NCBI RefSeq assembly: GCF_003112575.1
Contig: NZ_BEWC01000002.1
Span: forward strand, 434,001 to 498,000
Direction of reading: 5' to 3'
DNA length: 64,000 nucleotides
Source of the DNA: Streptomyces ardesiacus
GTDB lineage: Bacteria; Actinomycetota; Actinomycetes; Streptomycetales; Streptomycetaceae
Shown piece by piece: positions 61,974-64,000 of the stretch. The notes under the pieces were generated by a model. It was not told where the DNA came from. It saw nothing but the letters and a program-made list of their open reading frames with translations, and searched no databases. The position numbers were made by a program, and so were the translations under genes. Position 1 is the first letter of the stretch. Every line of letters begins with the position of its first letter.

Positions 61974-62347
61974 GATTGAGGCTCCCTCCTTGAAACAAGC
62001 CGAGTTTAGGGACTGCCGACACGGCACTTCGACCCGTCCCCAGTGGTGAGCTTGCCCACACGGAGCGTGATTCGAGGCCCGCTCGACCCGCGAGAACCCT
62101 TGGTAGCACCGCCCTGCGCAGGTCTCCTGGGCAAACCCTAGTCCTCCCGTGTGGTCAAGGTCTCTGTAAGGGCGTGCTGCGGGCCACTTGGTTTCTTTGT
62201 GGAGTCCCTACTAATGGCCCAATGATTCTTTGCTCGCGCCCGGACCCTTGTGGCGAGGTTTACCCGTTAGTAGCGTTCGGGGCGTCTCGAACGTACTTGG
62301 GGTAACGGCTGTCCTGTGCGGCAGTGGTCGAAAGTGGGTGGGGACCG
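61974..62347. other. Divergent promoter region upstream of accA2
   Basis: This 374-bp gap between accA2 and the membrane-protein gene is less GC-rich around 62160-62280. It contains a widely spaced inverted pair, CTACTAA (62208-62214) and TTAGTAG (62267-62273), the second in TACCCGTTAGTAGCG. These could be regulator half-sites. No gene is supported. Confidence 0.5.
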
Positions 62348-62830
62348 GTGTCAGTGCGCAGGCCGGTGGCGTGGACCGTGGCGGTCGTGTTCCTCGTGGA
62401 GGCGGTCGGCGTCGCGGCGCTGAACTGGTTCCTGGGGACGGTCGTCGACCGACAGGAGATGTCCCTGGCCGGTCTCGACCCGGACATGATGTCCCTCTCC
62501 TCGAAGATCGGCGGAGTCGTCTTCGGGCTGTACTTCGCGCTGTGCGGCCTGGTCGCGCTGCTCGTGGCGGTGCGCGACCGCGCGCCCGCGGGGCTCGGCC
62601 GGATCCTGCTGATCAGCGCCGCCGTGGTGCACGGCCTGCTCGGCGCCTTCGCCTGGGGGCTGGTCGGACCCGGCGCCTTCCTCTTCATGATCGTCGTACT
62701 GGGGCTCGTCGTGCTGCTGCTGATGACGTACGACGTCCGGGAGGAGCCCGCCGCCGGCGGGCGGCCCGAGGACGGCAAGGGCGACGACGGCTCCCCGGTC
62801 ACTCCGCCGCCGGCGCCCACAACTCCGTGA
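62348..62830 (+). CDS. Membrane protein of unknown function
   Basis: Protein of 160 residues with four hydrophobic helices (about 7-28, 58-78, 83-104 and 108-130) and a charged, Pro-rich cytoplasmic tail. It begins [20 protein letters not shown]. The GTG at 62348 follows GGTGGGGA; a slightly longer GTG start at 62324 is possible. No catalytic motif is seen. Its 3' end overlaps the convergent maf gene by 32 nt. It is conserved next to the carboxylase genes as far as I recall from Streptomyces. Confidence 0.75.
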   Translation: MSVRRPVAWTVAVVFLVEAVGVAALNWFLGTVVDRQEMSLAGLDPDMMSLSSKIGGVVFGLYFALCGLVALLVAVRDRAPAGLGRILLISAAVVHGLLGAFAWGLVGPGAFLFMIVVLGLVVLLLMTYDVREEPAAGGRPEDGKGDDGSPVTPPPAPTTP

Positions 62831-63419
62831 TGCCGGTGCCCAGCTCGGCCAGGAGCCGCCGCAGCAGGGGCAGGCTGAGGCCGATGACGTTCCCGTGGTC
62901 GCCCTCGATGCCGTCGATGAACGGCGCCGAGCGGCCGTCCAGGGTGAACGCCCCCGCGACGTACAGGGGCTCCCCGGAGGCCACGTAGGCGGCGATCTCG
63001 TCGTCGGTCGGCTCGCCGAAGCGGACGACGGTGGACGCGGTCGCCGAGACGTGGCGTCCGGAGGCGGTGTCCCAGACGCAGTGGCCGGTCTGCAGCGTGC
63101 CCGCCCGGCCGCGCATCGCCTTCCAGCGCGCCGTGGCCTCCTCGGCGTCGGCCGGCTTGCCGAGCGCCCGGCCGTCCAGGTCGAGCACCGAGTCGCAGCC
63201 GATCACCAGGGCGCCGCGCACCTCGGGCCTGGCGGCCACCACGGACGCCTTGGCCTCGGCCAGGGCGAGGGCCAGCTCGGCGGGGGTGGGGGCGGTGACG
63301 GCCTCCTCGTCGACGCCGCTCACCAGCACCTCGGGGGCGAGACCGGCCTGGCGCAGCAGGCCGAGCCGGGCCGGGGACTGGGAGGCGAGGACGAGCCGGC
63401 GGCGGGGCTGAGCAGTCAT
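62799..63419 (-). CDS. Maf-family nucleoside triphosphate pyrophosphatase
   Basis: House-cleaning pyrophosphatase of 206 residues acting on non-canonical nucleotides. The N-terminal [19 protein letters not shown] is the Maf S-x-S-P-R signature (here S-Q-S-P-A-R). [20 protein letters not shown] holds the catalytic Asp, and [20 protein letters not shown] closes the domain. The ATG at 63419 is used. It is downstream of the small carboxylase genes on the same strand, a conserved actinobacterial order (pccB, accE, small protein, maf). Confidence 0.92.
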   Translation of the reverse strand: MTAQPRRRLVLASQSPARLGLLRQAGLAPEVLVSGVDEEAVTAPTPAELALALAEAKASVVAARPEVRGALVIGCDSVLDLDGRALGKPADAEEATARWKAMRGRAGTLQTGHCVWDTASGRHVSATASTVVRFGEPTDDEIAAYVASGEPLYVAGAFTLDGRSAPFIDGIEGDHGNVIGLSLPLLRRLLAELGTGITELWAPAAE

Positions 63420-63451
63420 GGGGTCAGGTTAGCCACCCGGGCGGGCCGGGC

Positions 63452-63580
63452 TCACTTCAGGCCGAGCACGATCATCGCGAGGACCATGGCCAGTGCCAGG
63501 AAGACGCTCAGCCGCCGCAGCATGTCCTGCATGTCGCGCAGTTCCTCGGGCGGCTCGTCGTCGGGATCGGACCAGAGCAT
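63452..63580 (-). CDS. mmpA: 42-residue single-pass membrane peptide (MmpA-like)
   Basis: Very short gene encoding an acidic N-terminus, MLWSDPDDEPPEELRDMQDM, followed by a basic pair and one membrane helix, LSVFLALAMVLAMIVLGLK, running to the stop. The position between accE and maf and the sequence match what I recall as the morphogenic membrane protein MmpA of Streptomyces; the name is from memory. The sharp amphipathic-to-hydrophobic change and the good ATG context support a real gene. Confidence 0.75.
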   Translation of the reverse strand: MLWSDPDDEPPEELRDMQDMLRRLSVFLALAMVLAMIVLGLK

Positions 63581-63714
63581 GCCACCAGCGTGGGGCTCGG
63601 CAGGGGCCGGCGACTTGAGTACGGGTACTCAAATCGGGGCGCGGGTTGCACGGGCGTGCGCTCACGCGACGGAGCGCACACCGGCACGGCCCCGCGCCCC
63701 TGGGCACTCCGTCC

Positions 63715-63921
63715 TCAGCCCGGCCAGTACGTGCGGGACCAGGCGGCCGGGCCCGGGTGGGGCAGGCGGGTCGCCGCGATGCGGGACGGGTCCGACCAGG
63801 CGTCGCGCGGGCCGGCGGGGGACGGCTCCGCGGCCGCCGTCGCCGCGCGGGCCCTGACCACCGTCAGGGCCGCGGCCAGTTCTTCCGGGGTGGGGTTGCC
63901 CCGTACGACCTTGATGGTCAC
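63715..63921 (-). CDS. accE: Acyl-CoA carboxylase epsilon subunit
   Basis: Small subunit of 68 residues: MTIKVVRGNPTPEELAAALT, then a flexible Ala-rich link and the conserved SRTYWPG C-terminus. Epsilon subunits stimulate actinobacterial propionyl/acetyl-CoA carboxylases by bridging alpha and beta subunits. The GTG at 63921 is preceded by AAGGAG directly after the pccB stop codon, so it is translated as the second gene of a pccB-accE operon. Confidence 0.92.
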   Translation of the reverse strand: MTIKVVRGNPTPEELAAALTVVRARAATAAAEPSPAGPRDAWSDPSRIAATRLPHPGPAAWSRTYWPG

Positions 63922-63930
63922 AGCGGCTCC

Positions 63931-64000
63931 TTACAGGGGGATGTTGCCGTGCTTCTTCGGGGGCAGGTTCTCCCGCTTGGTGCGCAACTGGCGCAGACCG
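63931..64000 (-). CDS. pccB: Propionyl-CoA carboxylase beta subunit, C-terminal end only
   Basis: The last 22 codons and the TAA stop are visible; the rest lies beyond the window. The translated end, RTKRENLPPKKHGNIPL, is the typical C-terminus of actinobacterial carboxyltransferase beta subunits. The accE gene follows 9 nt later, which supports the identity. Confidence 0.85.
   Translation of the reverse strand, partial: GLRQLRTKRENLPPKKHGNIPL

Noticed and set aside
1..64000. tRNA, rRNA, riboswitch, CRISPR, IS element or att site
   Set aside because: No cloverleaf, repeat-spacer array, transposase or terminal inverted repeat was recognised by reading both strands; a covariance-model search would be decisive.

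Overview
The window is high-GC actinobacterial chromosome, almost certainly Streptomyces. Evidence: strongly GC-biased third positions, many GTG starts, TGATG/ATGA/GTGA gene overlaps, and recognisable afsQ1-afsQ2-sigQ, an accA2/accE/pccB acyl-CoA carboxylase locus and a Kdn-type cell-wall sugar cluster. From memory the order resembles the SCO486x-SCO492x part of S. coelicolor; this was not checked by alignment. No rRNA, tRNA, CRISPR array, insertion sequence or prophage was seen. About 60 genes are supported.

Layout. 1-3.7 kb: two tandem paralogous ECF sigma/membrane-partner pairs. 3.8-6.5 kb: L,D-transpeptidase lipoprotein and a large-subunit acyl-CoA mutase. 6.5-8.7 kb: FAD monooxygenase divergent from a TetR regulator, with two identical palindromic operators between them. 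8.7-22.8 kb: cell-surface glycopolymer locus (two methyltransferases, YfhO-like GT-C protein, GtrB/GtrA pair, GT2, two polysialyltransferase-like proteins, a further putative glycosyltransferase, a CMP-Kdn synthetase/HAD phosphatase fusion, a SAF-less NeuB-like synthase). 23.1-32.9 kb: M20 amidohydrolase, then nucleoside uptake and salvage: two BMP lipoproteins and an ABC-permease-permease-cdd-deoA operon.

33-40.5 kb: frameshifted Uma2 gene, AEC transporter, STAS protein, SnoaL-bearing ECF sigma, MFS/LysR pair, a hydrolase without its nucleophile, adenosine deaminase. 40.6-46.7 kb: small secreted and membrane proteins, AfsQ1/AfsQ2 with downstream lipoprotein, SigQ, uridine kinase-like protein. 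46.9-49.4 kb: secreted peptide and a Ser/Thr kinase fused to an extracellular solute-binding domain. 49.6-56.9 kb: ALDH-like pair with deoC, PH-like membrane protein, PGM2-like phosphomutase, purine nucleoside phosphorylase. 57-64 kb: gamma-glutamylcyclotransferase-like protein, LpdA-type quinone reductase, DeoR regulator, AccA2, membrane protein, Maf, a 42-residue membrane peptide, AccE and the 3' end of pccB.

The most notable signal links distant genes. A 12-bp palindrome, CTACGCGCGTAG (or CTACGCGCGTTA), lies just upstream of both BMP genes, the ABC-cdd-deoA operon, add, deoC-ALDH and the purine nucleoside phosphorylase. It defines a nucleoside uptake/catabolism regulon spread over 32 kb: import, deamination, phosphorolysis, pentose-phosphate mutation by the PGM2-like enzyme, DeoC cleavage and acetaldehyde oxidation. 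Its regulator is not proven; the DeoR gene at 59121 is a candidate.
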